Assembly: GCA_031255175.1 (NCBI GenBank) | Contig: JAIRTA010000009.1 | Coordinates: 1-44,421 of the forward strand | DNA length: 44,421 nucleotides | Origin: Oscillospiraceae bacterium | Lineage (GTDB): Bacteria; Bacillota; Clostridia; Oscillospirales; UBA929 | Direction: 5' to 3' | Part shown: positions 34,712 through 44,421 of the stretch, in pieces | Numbering within the stretch: the stretch's first letter is position 1 | Layout: each line of letters opens with the position of its first letter | Notes under the pieces: generated by a model | The model's input: the letters and a program-made list of their open reading frames with translations, nothing else | Told to the model about the DNA's origin: nothing | The model's database searches: none | Translations under genes and position numbers: made by a program

Positions 34712-37123
34712 TTAAGCCTCCCAGATGTGCCGGCGATATTGCGAGACGCTGCGGTCGGCGGCAAACCGGCCGGCGCTCGCGATGTTGAGAAGCGACATGC
34801 GGTTCCAGCGTTCCGGCGACCGGTAGATCCGGCGCACGCGGTCCTGCGCCTGCCGGTAGCTCTCGAAGTCCGCCAACAGCAGGTACGTGTCGGACAGCAG
34901 CAGCGACGAGGTGATGTCGTTGTAGGCAACGCCGTCGTCAAAGCCCACGGAGATGTGGTCGAGCACCCGCTTCAGCTCCGGCGAGTGGTTGTAGTACTGC
35001 ATGGGCTCGTAGCCGTCCCGCACCAGGGCCTCCACCTCTTCGGCGCGGAGCCCGAACAGGAAGATGTTGTCGAGTCCCACTTCCTCGCTGATCTCCACAT
35101 TGGCGCCGTCCAGCGTGCCCAGCGTCAGCGCGCCGTTCATCATAAACTTCATGTTGCCCGTCCCCGACGCCTCCTTGCCGGCGGTGGAGATCTGCTCCGA
35201 GATCTCGGCGGCCGGCATGAGCATCTCCGCCACGGACACGCGGTAATTTTCTAAAAACACCAGCCGGATCCGCCCGGCCACCAGCGGGTCGCTGTTGATC
35301 TGCTCGGCCAGGCTGTTGATCAGGCGGATGATGCGCTTGGCCATGTGGTAGCCCGACGCGGCCTTGGCGCCAAACAAAAAGGTGCGCGGCTGCATCTCCT
35401 GCCGCGGGTTGTCGCGCAGGCTGTTGTACAGCGCGATGATGTGCATCACGTTGAGCAGCTGCCGTTTGTACTCGTGCATCCGCTTCACCTGGACGTCAAA
35501 AAGGGAGTCCGGGTCCACGAGCAGCCCTGTCTCGGACCGGATGTAGTTTGACAGCCGCTGTTTGTTCTCCCGCTTGATCGTCCCCAGCGTGCGCAGCGCG
35601 GCGGTGTCGCCGGCAAACGCGCCCAGCTTTTCCAGCGCCGCCGGTTGCAGCAGGTACTCGTCGGAGCCGGTCAGTTCACAGATGAACGCGTGCAGCCGCG
35701 GGTTGATCTGCGCCAGCCAGCGGCGGTGGTCGATCCCGTTGGTGATGTTGAAAAACTTGTGGGGCGTCCGCTCGAAGGCGTCGCGGAAGATCGTCTGCCG
35801 CAGGATCGTGCTGTGCAGCTCCGAGACGCCGTTGATCGCAAAGCAGGCGCACACGCACAAGTTGGCCATGCGCACCTCGCCGTCCCAGATGATGGCCGCC
35901 TGGGCAAGCTGCTCCCCCGTGTAGTGGCAGTCCTCGCTGAGCATCCGCAGATAGCGGTTGTTGATCTCGCAGAGGATCATCCAGATGCGCGGCAGCAACA
36001 TCTCCACCATCGGCTGCGACCAGCGCTCCAGCGCCTCCGACATCACCGTGTGGTTTGTGTAGGCCACCGTGTGCGTGACAATGCTCCACGCCTCGTCCCA
36101 TTCCATGCCCTCCTCGTCGAGAAGGATGCGCATGAGCTCCGGGATCACCAGCGTGGGGTGCGTGTCGTTGATCTGGATCACGTGGCGCAGATGGAAGTTG
36201 CTCAGCGTGCCGTACCGCGCCCGGTGGCGGCGCGCGATCGACTGCACGGTGGCGGACACAAAGAAATACTGCTGCCGCAGCCGCAGAAGCTTGCCCTCGA
36301 AGTGGTTGTCCTCCGGGTAGAGGACCTTTGAGATGACCTCCGCCAAGGCGTTTTGCTCCAGCGCCCGCAGGTATTCCCCGCGCGAAAACAGCGACATGTC
36401 GATCTGCGTGGTAGATTTGGAATCCCACAGCCGCAGCGTGTTCACACGGTCTGTCCGAAAGCCCGTGATGGCCATGTCCATCGGGACGGCCAACACCGAC
36501 GTGTAGTCGCGGTGGACAAAACGGGCGTGCCCGTCCTCCTCCCACACTTGGTCCACAACGCCGGAGAAGCGCACCTCCTCGGCCTCGTCCACATGCGGGA
36601 TGAGCCAGACGTCCCCCGTCTCAAGCCACGGGTCGGGCAATTCCACCTGCTGCCCTTCCACGATCTTTTGCCGGAAGATGCCGTAATGATAACAGATGGA
36701 ATACCCGGTGGCCGGGACCCCGAGCGTCGTCATGGAATCCATGTAGCAGGCGGCCAGCCGGCCGAGCCCGCCGTTTCCGAGGCCGGCGTCCAGCTCCTGC
36801 TCAAAGATCTCGCCCGGCTCGACGCCGAGGGAGATGAGCGCCTGCGTGAGATCCTCCAGGATCCCCAGATTGTAGGCGTTTTTCATCAGCGAACGGCCCA
36901 GCAAAAATTCCAGCGACATGTAGTGGACCTGCCGCCTGTCGGCGACTTTTTCGCACTCCGTCCGGTGCACCAGCCCGGCCGACATGCGGTCCCGCAGCAG
37001 CAGGGCGCACGCTTTGAAGATCTGCCCGCGCGAGGCGTCACCAACCTCACGCCCAAAGTGCCGCTGCAGCTTGCTCACGATCTCCTCGCGCAGCGCAGCG
37101 GCCTCAGAGTGATTGTTAGACAT
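34712..37123 (-). CDS. glgP: Glycogen/maltodextrin phosphorylase
   Basis: A PLP enzyme that releases glucose-1-phosphate from the non-reducing ends of alpha-1,4-glucan. The protein has 803 residues, close to the family norm. Motifs include QFDAGLGNGGLGRLAACYMDS-like EQELDAGLGNGGLGR, the VKRMHEYKRQ segment, and EASGTGNMKFMMNGALTLGT, whose lysine carries PLP. The start ATG 37123 follows AAAGGGG. It is the last gene of the glycogen operon, 17 bp after glgA, so synthesis and breakdown genes share one transcript. Fine control must therefore act on the enzymes rather than on their relative transcription. Confidence 0.96.
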   Translation of the reverse strand: MSNNHSEAAALREEIVSKLQRHFGREVGDASRGQIFKACALLLRDRMSAGLVHRTECEKVADRRQVHYMSLEFLLGRSLMKNAYNLGILEDLTQALISLGVEPGEIFEQELDAGLGNGGLGRLAACYMDSMTTLGVPATGYSICYHYGIFRQKIVEGQQVELPDPWLETGDVWLIPHVDEAEEVRFSGVVDQVWEEDGHARFVHRDYTSVLAVPMDMAITGFRTDRVNTLRLWDSKSTTQIDMSLFSRGEYLRALEQNALAEVISKVLYPEDNHFEGKLLRLRQQYFFVSATVQSIARRHRARYGTLSNFHLRHVIQINDTHPTLVIPELMRILLDEEGMEWDEAWSIVTHTVAYTNHTVMSEALERWSQPMVEMLLPRIWMILCEINNRYLRMLSEDCHYTGEQLAQAAIIWDGEVRMANLCVCACFAINGVSELHSTILRQTIFRDAFERTPHKFFNITNGIDHRRWLAQINPRLHAFICELTGSDEYLLQPAALEKLGAFAGDTAALRTLGTIKRENKQRLSNYIRSETGLLVDPDSLFDVQVKRMHEYKRQLLNVMHIIALYNSLRDNPRQEMQPRTFLFGAKAASGYHMAKRIIRLINSLAEQINSDPLVAGRIRLVFLENYRVSVAEMLMPAAEISEQISTAGKEASGTGNMKFMMNGALTLGTLDGANVEISEEVGLDNIFLFGLRAEEVEALVRDGYEPMQYYNHSPELKRVLDHISVGFDDGVAYNDITSSLLLSDTYLLLADFESYRQAQDRVRRIYRSPERWNRMSLLNIASAGRFAADRSVSQYRRHIWEA

Positions 37124-37140
37124 GTGTGAAGGAAGCCCCT

Positions 37141-38577
37141 TTAGCGCTTACCCGTCAGGTTCCGGTATAGCGTCAGATATTTTGCGGCCGAATCGCTCCA
37201 GCCAAAGTCGAGCCCCATGTTGTGCCTTTGCAGCACGGCCCACGCCTCTTTGTTGTGATATGTCTCCACGGCCTGCCCCAGCACATATTGCATGTCGCCG
37301 GCGTTGTAGTTTGCAAACGTAAAGCCGTTGCCCTCTCCCGTCTCAGGGATGTAGGGGTGCACCGTGTCGCGCAGCCCGCCCGTCTCGCGCACCACCGGCA
37401 CGGCGCCGTAGCGCATGGCCATCATCTGAGACAGCCCGCACGGCTCCGCCTGCGACGGCATCAAAAAGATATCGGCGCCGCCGAAGATCTTCATCGCGAG
37501 ACCGAAATTCACCATAATATTGGCCGACAAGCGCCCGCTGTAGGTGTTCTGCGCGTTGGCGAACACCTGCTCGTAGTGCCAGTCGCCCCGGCCGAGGATC
37601 ACCAGCTGGACCGACATGTCCATGATGGCGTCCAGCGAGGCCGTGACGAGATCCAGCCCCTTGTGCCCGACCAGGCGTGAAACCATCGCGATGATCGGGA
37701 TGGTCTCGTCCTGGTTGATGCCCAAAATCTTCTGGAGGTCCAGCTTGTTGTACACGCGGTCGGGGAGGGTGTCAGGCCCGAAGTTTCGTTCCAGGTTCGG
37801 GTCTGTCTTCGGGTCGTAAAGCGCCATGTCGATGCCGTTTAAGATGCCGGAGAGCTTGTGCCGGTTGTTGGACAGCACCCCCTCCATGCCGTGGGCGTAA
37901 AACGGATATTGAAGTTCGTCCGCGTAGGTGGGGCTCACGGTCGTCACGGCGCTCGCGCATTCGATCCCGCCCCGCATCAGCGAGATCCCCCCCATAAAGG
38001 AGAGCGTGTTGTCCTCCACAAAACTCTCGGGCAGGCCGAAGATATCCCCCACGAGCGCCCAGTCATAGCGCCCCTGATATTCTATGTTGTGAATGGTCAG
38101 CACCGTACGCATGTCCTCGTAAAACGGGTGGCCCGCGTACAGCTTGTGAATGTAAACGGGCACCAGTGCCGTTTGCCAGTCGTTCACATGGACGACGTCC
38201 GGTTTCCAGTCCAGCTCGGGCAAAATGTCCGCCGCCGCTTTGGAAAAGAAGGCAAACCGCTCCCCGTCGTCAAAATGCCCGTAGAGCTCGCCGCGTTTGA
38301 AGTAATACTCGTTGTCGAGAAAATAATACACCACGCCGTCTTTTTTCATCTCAAACAACCCGCAGTACAGGTTGCGCCACGAGAGACTGATGTATACATA
38401 TTTGACAAACTTCATCTGCGAGCGCCACTGCTCGCCGATGGTGCCGTACAGCGGCATCATGACGCGCACCGAGACGCGCTTGGCCGCCACCGCCTTCGGC
38501 AGCGCGCCCATCACGTCGGCCAGGCCCCCGGTTTTGACGAACGGGGTACATTCGCTGGTGACATACAGAACTTTCAT
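37141..38577 (-). CDS. glgA: Glycogen synthase (ADP-glucose type)
   Basis: A GT5 enzyme adding glucose from ADP-glucose to growing alpha-1,4-glucan. The 478-residue protein starts MKVLYVTSECTPFVKTGGLADVMGALP, with the KTGGLADV ADP-glucose motif. The C-terminal GT-B domain has MPSQAEPCGLSQMMAMRYG, holding the conserved Glu, and VRETGGL. The start at 38577 is preferred over 38616 because GGGAGGA precedes it and family members start here. It lies 88 bp downstream of glgD and 17 bp upstream of glgP. No regulatory element is evident in the 88-bp gap beyond a small GC hairpin. Confidence 0.96.
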   Translation of the reverse strand: MKVLYVTSECTPFVKTGGLADVMGALPKAVAAKRVSVRVMMPLYGTIGEQWRSQMKFVKYVYISLSWRNLYCGLFEMKKDGVVYYFLDNEYYFKRGELYGHFDDGERFAFFSKAAADILPELDWKPDVVHVNDWQTALVPVYIHKLYAGHPFYEDMRTVLTIHNIEYQGRYDWALVGDIFGLPESFVEDNTLSFMGGISLMRGGIECASAVTTVSPTYADELQYPFYAHGMEGVLSNNRHKLSGILNGIDMALYDPKTDPNLERNFGPDTLPDRVYNKLDLQKILGINQDETIPIIAMVSRLVGHKGLDLVTASLDAIMDMSVQLVILGRGDWHYEQVFANAQNTYSGRLSANIMVNFGLAMKIFGGADIFLMPSQAEPCGLSQMMAMRYGAVPVVRETGGLRDTVHPYIPETGEGNGFTFANYNAGDMQYVLGQAVETYHNKEAWAVLQRHNMGLDFGWSDSAAKYLTLYRNLTGKR

Positions 38578-38665
38578 GACTGTCCTCCCAAGTTTTGAAT
38601 CTGCGAGCGGGTCCACCCGCCGGGCCCCTCCGATTTCCCGCTTCCGTCATCCTCCCCCGGCGGCG

Positions 38666-39787
38666 TCACACGACGCTGCCCTTGGCGATCGCGATGGGGT
38701 ACGTCTCATGTCCCAGCAACATGCGCCCCCGGTTGATGACAACTTCTTTGTCCGTGATCGCGTAGCCAAGCACGGCGCCCTGGCTGACTTTGGTATTTTG
38801 CATCAGGATGCTGTTATGTACCCGCACGCCCTCACTGATGCGAACGCCGCGGAAGATCACGCTGTTTTCCGCCTCTCCCTCGATGTAGCAGCCGTCGGCC
38901 ACCACACAGTTTCGCACGGAGGCGCCCGGCCCGTAGTAGGTGGGCGCCTGGTCGCGCCCCTTTGTCTTGATGGGGCGCTCCTTGCGAAAGATGGACTCGC
39001 GCACCTCCGCGCGCAGCAGGTCCATGTTGCACCGGAAAAACATGGAGGTGGAATGCAGACGGGCCACATACCCGTCGAACAGATAGGCCACGACGTCGAG
39101 GTCGCGCATACGCTGCAGCACGTCTCTCTCGAAGTCGTAGGCGTTGTGCGCGGAACAGTACCCGACCAGCGAATCGAGCAGGGAGCTCGACAGGATGCTG
39201 ACGTTCAAAGACTCGAACATCTCCGGCTCTTTGCGCCCGATTGAGATGTCCGAGACCCGGTTTTTCTCCCCCAGCGCGACATTCACCGCGTATTCCGGGC
39301 TGCCGACGGTCCGCGGGGAGCAGATGAGCGTGATGTCGGCGCCGCTGTCGATATGGACCCGCAGCGCGTCCTCCAACGGCAGATTGGCCACCAGATCCCC
39401 GTCGGCCATCACCACGTATTTCTCACGGATCCGCGACAAATACGAGTTCACCCCGGCAAGCGCCGCCATGTTGCCCAAAAAGGCGCCCCCCTCGTGCTGC
39501 ACCCGCGTGACATTGTAGCCGAACGGCGGCAGGAGTTTGAGGCCGCCGCGCTTGCGGGCGAGGTCCCAGTCTTTTCCAGACCCCAGGTGGTCGAGCAGCG
39601 ACTGGTAGTTTTCACGCATGATGACGCCCACATTGACAATGTCGGCGTTCACCATGTTTGACAGCATGAAGTCGATGGCGCGGTACCGGCCTCCGAAGGG
39701 AAGGGACGAAACCGTGCGATGCTCCGTCAACTCCTTAATATGGGGCCCCCCCGCATATGCAAAGATGAGCCCATGCATATCGTTCAT
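38666..39787 (-). CDS. glgD: GlgD, glucose-1-phosphate adenylyltransferase accessory subunit
   Basis: A 373-residue paralogue of GlgC found in many Firmicutes. It lacks the catalytic GGxGxRL loop: the matching segment reads [18 protein letters not shown]. The nucleotidyltransferase fold ([19 protein letters not shown]) and the C-terminal left-handed beta-helix repeats are kept. In the Bacillus and Clostridia systems known to me, GlgD joins GlgC in a hetero-oligomer and changes its kinetics. The start ATG 39787 overlaps the glgC stop by 4 bases, so the two subunits are translationally coupled at near-equal dose. The ORF extension to 40285 is a shadow inside glgC. Confidence 0.94.
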   Translation of the reverse strand: MNDMHGLIFAYAGGPHIKELTEHRTVSSLPFGGRYRAIDFMLSNMVNADIVNVGVIMRENYQSLLDHLGSGKDWDLARKRGGLKLLPPFGYNVTRVQHEGGAFLGNMAALAGVNSYLSRIREKYVVMADGDLVANLPLEDALRVHIDSGADITLICSPRTVGSPEYAVNVALGEKNRVSDISIGRKEPEMFESLNVSILSSSLLDSLVGYCSAHNAYDFERDVLQRMRDLDVVAYLFDGYVARLHSTSMFFRCNMDLLRAEVRESIFRKERPIKTKGRDQAPTYYGPGASVRNCVVADGCYIEGEAENSVIFRGVRISEGVRVHNSILMQNTKVSQGAVLGYAITDKEVVINRGRMLLGHETYPIAIAKGSVV

Positions 39788-41040
39788 GCTCTCCCCCCCT
39801 TTTTCCCGGCCGCGGGCGGAGCCGGCGGGTCCGCCTCCTGCGTCAGTTTGTCCGCCCCGACCATCTCGCGGGTCTTGACCACGACGTCCGGGCCGACCGT
39901 GACCCCCTGGGCCACCACCGTGACGCCCCAATCCGCCACCGGGACCACACTGGGGTCGGCCCCGACGCGCGCGCCCCGTCCGACGCGCGCGCCCTCGGCG
40001 ATGATGGCGTATTCTACCACGGCTTCTTTTTCGATGACCGCGCCCGGCATCACGATCGAATATTTGACGAACGCCCCGGGCTGGATGACCACATCGGTAA
40101 ATATTACAGAATTTTCCACTTCTCCGTGGATCTCGCACCCCTCCGTGAGCAGGGAGTGGGTGATGCGCGCGCTTTCGCCGACGAAGTGGGGCGGGGCGGA
40201 CTTGGCGCCGCAATAGATCGGCCACGAGCGGTCGAAGATGTCCAGCTCGCTGTCGGTGGCCAGCATATCCATGTTGGCCTCCCAAAGGCTCTCGATCGTG
40301 CCGACGTCCTTCCAGTAGCCCTTAAACTGATAGATCAGCATCCTCTCGTCGGCGTTCAACATCATCGGGATGATGTTCGACCCGAAGTCGTTGCGGGACT
40401 TCGGGTTGTTGTTGTCCTCCAACAGATACGCGCGCAGTTTGCTCCAGGTGAACACGTAGACGCCCATCGACGCCAAGTTGCTCTTCGGCTTTTTGGGCTT
40501 TTCTTCGAAGTCGAGGATCACGCCGTCGGCGTCGGCGTTTAAGATCCCAAACCGGCAGGCCTCGTCCGCCGGCACCTCAATGACCGCGATCGTGCAGTCG
40601 GCCTGTGTCCGCCGGTGTTGGTTGATCATCTGCGCGTAGTCCATCTTATAGATATGGTCGCCCGACAGGATCAGCACGTATTCGGGGTCGTAGGTTTCGA
40701 TGAAGCCCATATTTTGGTAGATTGCGTTGGCCGTGCCCTTGTACCACTCGCCGCCCTTGCCCTTGACGTAAGGCGGCAGCACGCGCACGCCGCCCTCCAG
40801 CCGGTCGAGGTCCCACGGCAGGCCCGCCCCAATGTAGGCGTTCAGCTCGTGGGGCTGGTACTGCGTGAGCACCCCCACCGTGTCGATGTTGGAATTGACG
40901 CAGTTCGACAGCGGGAAGTCGATGATCCGATACTTCCCGCCGAAGGGCACCGCGGGCTTCGCCACGTTGGCCGTCAGCACATACAGGCGGCTGCCCTGCC
41001 CCCCTGCCAACAGCATGGCGACGCACTCTTTTCTCCTCAT
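39784..41040 (-). CDS. glgC: Glucose-1-phosphate adenylyltransferase
   Basis: Makes ADP-glucose from ATP and glucose-1-phosphate, the committed step of bacterial glycogen synthesis. The 418-residue protein has the active-site loop [50 protein letters not shown] and [11 protein letters not shown], followed by a beta-helix domain. The loop reads LYVLT where LGALT or LEPLT is usual, a small oddity. The start at 41040 is the family-typical [15 protein letters not shown]. The ribosome site (GGGGTGCGG) is weak. It lies 20 bp after glgB and is coupled to glgD. Confidence 0.96.
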   Translation of the reverse strand: MRRKECVAMLLAGGQGSRLYVLTANVAKPAVPFGGKYRIIDFPLSNCVNSNIDTVGVLTQYQPHELNAYIGAGLPWDLDRLEGGVRVLPPYVKGKGGEWYKGTANAIYQNMGFIETYDPEYVLILSGDHIYKMDYAQMINQHRRTQADCTIAVIEVPADEACRFGILNADADGVILDFEEKPKKPKSNLASMGVYVFTWSKLRAYLLEDNNNPKSRNDFGSNIIPMMLNADERMLIYQFKGYWKDVGTIESLWEANMDMLATDSELDIFDRSWPIYCGAKSAPPHFVGESARITHSLLTEGCEIHGEVENSVIFTDVVIQPGAFVKYSIVMPGAVIEKEAVVEYAIIAEGARVGRGARVGADPSVVPVADWGVTVVAQGVTVGPDVVVKTREMVGADKLTQEADPPAPPAAGKKGGRA

Positions 41041-41060
41041 AAGCCGCACCCCGCGATATT

Positions 41061-43016
41061 TTAACTGTTTTTTTGGAAGAAAACCGCACCGAACGGCGGC
41101 AGTGTGAACGTCAGTGTGCAAGGGCGCCCCAGCCATTCGGCGTCCTGCGTGTAGAGATCGCCGGGGTTTTTGTGCCCCCAGCCGCCAAAGTCCGCGTCGT
41201 CTGAATTCAGCACCTCGCGGTAGCGCCCCGGCGCGGACACCCCCAGCCGGTAGCCTTCTTTCAGCATGGGGGAGAAGTTGAAAACGGCCGTCAGTTCGCC
41301 GCCCGACACGTCCATCCGCCGGTACGCCAAGGTGTTGCCCTGGTAGTCCCCGTGGTTGAGCCAGTCAAACCCCGCCTGTTCGCAGTCGCACTCCCAGAGC
41401 GCGGGGCAGGCGAGGTACAGGTGGTTGAGCGCCTTTACATATGCGTGCAGCTTCTTGTGCGCGTCATATTCCAACAGGTGCCAGTCGAGTGAATGCGCGA
41501 AATTCCACTCGATGAACTGACCAAATTCGTTCCCCATAAAATGTAGCTTTTTACCAGGATGCGTCATCATATACGCCAAGAATGTCCGCACTCCGGCAAA
41601 TTTATCATCGTAATATCCAGGCATTTTCTGAAGCAGGGAACACTTTCCATGCACCACCTCGTCATGCGAAACGGGCAGGATGTAGTTCTCCGAAAACGCG
41701 TACATGAGAGAAAATGTCAGGTTGCCGTGGATATACTGCCGGAAGATCGGGTCGCTCTTCGCGTACTCCAGCGCGTCGTTCATCCAGCCCATGTTCCACT
41801 TGAAGTTGAAGCCCAGCCCGCCCGTGTAAGTGGGCGCCGTGACCATCGGCCACGCGGTGGACTCCTCGGCGATCATCAGCGCGTGCGGGAAGGAGGCAAA
41901 CACCTGCTCGTTCAACTGGCGCAGGAAGCTGATGGCCTCCAGATTCTCACGCCCGCCGTGGACATTGGGCCGCCACGTCCCCGCCTCGCGCGCGTAGTCG
42001 AGGTAGAGCATGGAGGCCACGGCGTCTACGCGGAGCCCATCCACATGGTATTTGTCGAACCAAAACAGCGCCGACGACATCAGAAAAGAGCGGGCCTCGT
42101 TGCGGCCGTAGTCGAAGACGCGTGTACCCCACTCTTTGTGCTCCATCTTGCAGGGGTCGCCGTATTCGTAGCAGTAGGTGCCGTCGAACTCAACAAGCCC
42201 GTGCGCGTCTTTGGGGAAGTGCGCGGGCACCCAGTCGAGCAGTACGCCGACGCCCGCCTGGTGGCACCGGTCGACAAAGCGCATAAAATCGTGCGGCGTG
42301 CCGAAACGCGAGGTGGGCGCGAAGTACCCCGTCACCTGATAGCCCCACGACGCGTCCAGCGGATGCTCCATGACCGGCATCAGCTCGATGTGGGTGTAAC
42401 CCATCTCCTTCACATAGGGGATGAGCCTGTCGGCGATCTCGTCGTAACTCAGCAGGCGCTCGTCCTCCCCCCGACGCCAGGAACCGAGATGCACCTCGTA
42501 GACGTTGAGCGGCCGGCTGTACGGGGAGGCGTGCGCGCGCCGCCACGCCTCGTCGCCCCACTCGTAGCCGTCCAGCGCAAAGACTTTGGACGCCGTGTGG
42601 GGGCGGGTCTCCGCGTGGAACGCGTAGGGGTCGGCCTTTTCGAGAACCCGGCCCTGTTTTGTCTCCAGCGCGTACTTGTAGGCGGTGTATTCCCCCGCGC
42701 CGGGCACAAAGAGTTCCCACACGCCCACCGAGATCTTCGTCATCGCGTGCTTTTCGCGGTCCCAGTCGTTGAAATCGCCGACGACGGACACCTGCGCCGC
42801 GTCGGGGGCCCACACGCGAAACAGCACGCCCCGCCGGCGGCCCCGGGTTGTCACACGGGCGCCCAAAAACTCGTAGGCGCGGCTGTCTGTCCCCTCGTGG
42901 AACAGATGGAGATGCAGCGCCAGGGTCTCATCCGCCGCTTTGAGGGCCGGCGTTTTTTCTTTGCCGGCGCCGGCCGCGGACCGCGCGCGGGTTGTCTTTT
43001 TTCCGCTCTCTGCCAA
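41061..43016 (-). CDS. glgB: 1,4-alpha-glucan branching enzyme
   Basis: A GH13 enzyme that creates alpha-1,6 branches in glycogen. The protein has about 651 residues. It begins with a basic, low-complexity N terminus, then a CBM48 domain ([21 protein letters not shown]), and the GH13 barrel. Catalytic segments are [12 protein letters not shown] (nucleophile Asp), [10 protein letters not shown] (acid/base Glu) and [11 protein letters not shown] (transition-state Asp). The preferred start is TTG 43016, six bases after GGAGGA. The ORF start at 43037 would lie within the ribosome site, and ATT 43019 is an alternative. It lies 26 bp after the PduL-like gene. Confidence 0.95.
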   Translation of the reverse strand: MAESGKKTTRARSAAGAGKEKTPALKAADETLALHLHLFHEGTDSRAYEFLGARVTTRGRRRGVLFRVWAPDAAQVSVVGDFNDWDREKHAMTKISVGVWELFVPGAGEYTAYKYALETKQGRVLEKADPYAFHAETRPHTASKVFALDGYEWGDEAWRRAHASPYSRPLNVYEVHLGSWRRGEDERLLSYDEIADRLIPYVKEMGYTHIELMPVMEHPLDASWGYQVTGYFAPTSRFGTPHDFMRFVDRCHQAGVGVLLDWVPAHFPKDAHGLVEFDGTYCYEYGDPCKMEHKEWGTRVFDYGRNEARSFLMSSALFWFDKYHVDGLRVDAVASMLYLDYAREAGTWRPNVHGGRENLEAISFLRQLNEQVFASFPHALMIAEESTAWPMVTAPTYTGGLGFNFKWNMGWMNDALEYAKSDPIFRQYIHGNLTFSLMYAFSENYILPVSHDEVVHGKCSLLQKMPGYYDDKFAGVRTFLAYMMTHPGKKLHFMGNEFGQFIEWNFAHSLDWHLLEYDAHKKLHAYVKALNHLYLACPALWECDCEQAGFDWLNHGDYQGNTLAYRRMDVSGGELTAVFNFSPMLKEGYRLGVSAPGRYREVLNSDDADFGGWGHKNPGDLYTQDAEWLGRPCTLTFTLPPFGAVFFQKNS

Positions 43017-43042
43017 AATGACTCCTCCAGCTCTCAAAGGGC

Positions 43043-43621
43043 TCAGCCGACAATGACCGTGCCCGTCGTCTCGCCGGACAAACCGGCGGCGTTCATCTCG
43101 TCGAAGTCGAGATGCATCCGCGTGCAGAATGTCGGAGAGACGCGCACAACGACCTCACCAAAGGTGAGTGCCCGCTCCCCCTCCACGCGCACGGATACAA
43201 TGTCTCGGTTTTTGAGGCCATAAGCCTCCGCGTCCTCCGGCGTCACGTGGACGTGACGCTTGGCAATGATCGCCCCCTCGGTCAGTTCCACCGCCCCGGC
43301 CGGGCCGACGACGCGGCAGCCGGCGCTTCCGGCGAGCTGCCCGCTCTCGCGGATCGGCGGCGTCAGCCCCAAGACGCGGGCGTCTGTCAGCGACAGCTCC
43401 ACCTGCGTGGCCTTGCGCTCCGGCCCCAAGATGGAGATACGGTCGATGGCCCCGCGGGGCCCCTCCACACGCACCTTCTCCTCCGAGAGGAATTCCCCCG
43501 GCTGCGAAAGTTCGCGCTTGTTGTGCAGGCGATACCCGGCACCAAATAATGTCTCCAGGTCTTCACGCGTCACATGGACGTGACGGGCCGACCCCTCAAT
43601 GATGATCGACAGCTGCTCCAC
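43043..43621 (-). CDS. pduL: PduL-family phosphate acyltransferase
   Basis: Converts acetyl- or propanoyl-CoA plus phosphate to acyl phosphate and CoA, a phosphotransacetylase unrelated to Pta. The 192-residue product keeps the two metal-binding beta-barrels: ARHVHVTREDLETLFG near the N terminus and AKRHVHVTPEDAEAYGL in the second half, plus TRMHLDFDEMNAAG at the end. No microcompartment-targeting N-terminal helix is seen, so it is likely a free metabolic enzyme supplying acetyl phosphate for acetate kinase and ATP. The start is GTG 43621, nine bases after AAAGGAG. It heads the glycogen operon, an unusual neighbour. Confidence 0.9.
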   Translation of the reverse strand: MEQLSIIIEGSARHVHVTREDLETLFGAGYRLHNKRELSQPGEFLSEEKVRVEGPRGAIDRISILGPERKATQVELSLTDARVLGLTPPIRESGQLAGSAGCRVVGPAGAVELTEGAIIAKRHVHVTPEDAEAYGLKNRDIVSVRVEGERALTFGEVVVRVSPTFCTRMHLDFDEMNAAGLSGETTGTVIVG

Positions 43622-43699
43622 GACAGAACACTCCTTTCCTGACGCCGCGCCCGGCGGCATGAAGGCGCGCGGCGTTTGTGGCTGTCCGCTTTTGCATTT

Positions 43700-43728
43700 A
43701 TCTTACCACAAAGCCGCGCCAGGTGCAA
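43700..43728 (-). promoter_or_regulatory. Promoter of the pduL-glg operon
   Basis: On the - strand TTGCAC (43728-43723) and TAAGAT (43705-43700) are 17 bases apart. The leader to the GTG start is about 70 bases and GC-rich. No other promoter stands out between here and glgP, so the six genes are probably one transcript. Confidence 0.7.
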
Positions 43729-43847
43729 TATTTTTCCGGTTGAGTGTCCGCAAGAAACCTCTGGGGCCCGCAGATCAGCGCCCGCGAGCCCCTGCCGGGG
43801 ACTTGTGTTGCCATCGGCATCGCAAAACCGCATAGCCGGAGAAGCTG

Positions 43848-44405
43848 GTGAACGACGAAGCCCTGTTCGCCGATTGGTCTACCCGTGCCGACATCAAGAA
43901 CCAGTTGAACATGGATTTGAACTTGGAACTGAACTTGGAACTGAACTTGGAACTGACTTGGAACCTACTTGGAACTAAAAACGCCAAGAATGAAAATCTG
44001 ATATTTGAGACCGGCATACGCAAATCAAAACCTCTTCCAGACTTCCGACACTCTGATAATTATCTGGTTCATATGGTGTTGCCAGGCGATAGACTCAAAG
44101 AGCGAATGCTTGCTATGTTCAGGAAGATTGACAAAGAGATAATGGATGGTCTTTCCACCCAAGAGTTGATGATAATAAATTTGTTGTTTCATGGTTTATA
44201 GGCAGATGAAACCTTGATGCCGTATATGCCCAGATTGTTGGATATTGGATTAATCAAGCAAGGCGGCGGCATCGACTATTTCATAAATCCACAAGTGCGC
44301 GACATGTGGCCGAATGATGACATAAATGTCACTGTCAATGGCGAAAACGGCTCGCTAAACAGCACAATATTCCAATCTTGCGCTGATACTGTTTTTACGG
44401 CATAA
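43848..44405 (+). pseudogene. Decayed C-terminal fragment of an AlbA/Schlafen-type ATP-binding regulator
   Basis: Reading frame 43848-44201 ends FHGL with TAG, but the same frame continues at once with ADETLMPYMPRLLDIGLIKQGG up to 44405. Joined, PLPDFRHSDNYLVHMVLPG, STQELMIINLL and MPRLLDIGLIKQ match the C-terminal end of ATP-binding proteins with an AlbA_2 (Schlafen-like) domain, as I recognise them. The N-terminal domains are missing: upstream is only a 12-bp tandem repeat and a short unmatched segment after GTG. The most likely reading is a truncated, nonsense-mutated remnant. Its base composition is much more AT-rich than the neighbouring genes, so foreign origin is plausible. A short expressed 117-residue protein cannot be excluded. 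Confidence 0.65.
43918..43976 (+). repeat. 12-bp tandem repeat, about five units
   Basis: TGAACTTGGAAC occurs three times exactly (43918-43953), then twice in shortened 11-base form (TGACTTGGAAC and CTACTTGGAAC). In the pseudogene frame it encodes the LNLELNLELNLEL stretch. It looks like slippage expansion at the broken 5' end of the gene fragment. Confidence 0.85.
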
Positions 44406-44421
44406 CCAGGGCAACATGGGA

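Noticed and set aside
43918-43976. Possible CRISPR-like repeat array
   Set aside because: The units are 12 bp and directly adjacent with no spacers, so it is a simple tandem repeat.

Overview
The window looks like a chromosomal segment of a high-GC anaerobic Firmicute, most likely a member of the Clostridia. The reasons are a GlgC plus GlgD pair (typical of Clostridia), Gram-positive signal peptides, strong AGGAGG-type ribosome binding sites, sigma-70/SigA-like promoters with 17-base spacers, a Bacillus-type ARG box, and secreted multi-modular glycoside hydrolases built from NPCBM, FIVAR, Big and InlB-type modules. I cannot assign a genus.

Region 1 (1-9107, + strand) is a complete arginine biosynthesis operon, argG-argH-argC-argJ-argB-argD-argF. 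It carries every step from glutamate to arginine except carbamoyl phosphate supply. argG-argH and argH-argC overlap by ATGA junctions. A promoter with an overlapping ARG box precedes argG. A hairpin plus A/T-rich element is repeated three times inside the operon, twice before argJ and once before argB. A long hairpin closes the operon.

Region 2 (about 9150-32010) holds four giant secreted carbohydrate-active enzymes. One is a retaining-type GH97 on the + strand (1851 aa). The other three are on the - strand: a GH2 beta-galactosidase-like enzyme (2115 aa), an inverting-type GH97 (1553 aa), and a GH127/DUF1680-like protein (1751 aa). Each has its own promoter and signal peptide. None has a visible LPXTG, SLH or dockerin module. 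All four end in the same roughly 85-residue C-terminal module (pattern xYDxxGRLx ... RxFLW ... P). The 3' ends and intergenic regions are also related: a 28-bp perfect inverted repeat encodes both C-terminal tails of the convergent GH97/GH2 pair, and a 44-bp block plus a related promoter is duplicated between the other genes. The set probably works outside the cell on galactose- and arabinose-containing plant glycans. This is an inference, since no transporter or regulator is present.

Region 3 (32060-34640) contains large palindromes, a RelB/RelE-type toxin-antitoxin pair with its own promoter, and a ComM/YifB-type AAA+ ATPase. Upstream of the ATPase lies a nested palindrome with alternative pairings.

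Region 4 (34654-43728, - strand) is a glycogen operon, pduL-like phosphotransacylase-glgB-glgC-glgD-glgA-glgP, with a promoter at 43700-43728 and a terminator after glgP. It covers ADP-glucose synthesis, chain elongation, branching and phosphorolysis, headed by an acyl-phosphate-forming enzyme.

Region 5 (43741-44421) holds a decayed C-terminal fragment of an AlbA/Schlafen-type ATP-binding regulator, with an in-frame stop and a 12-bp tandem repeat.
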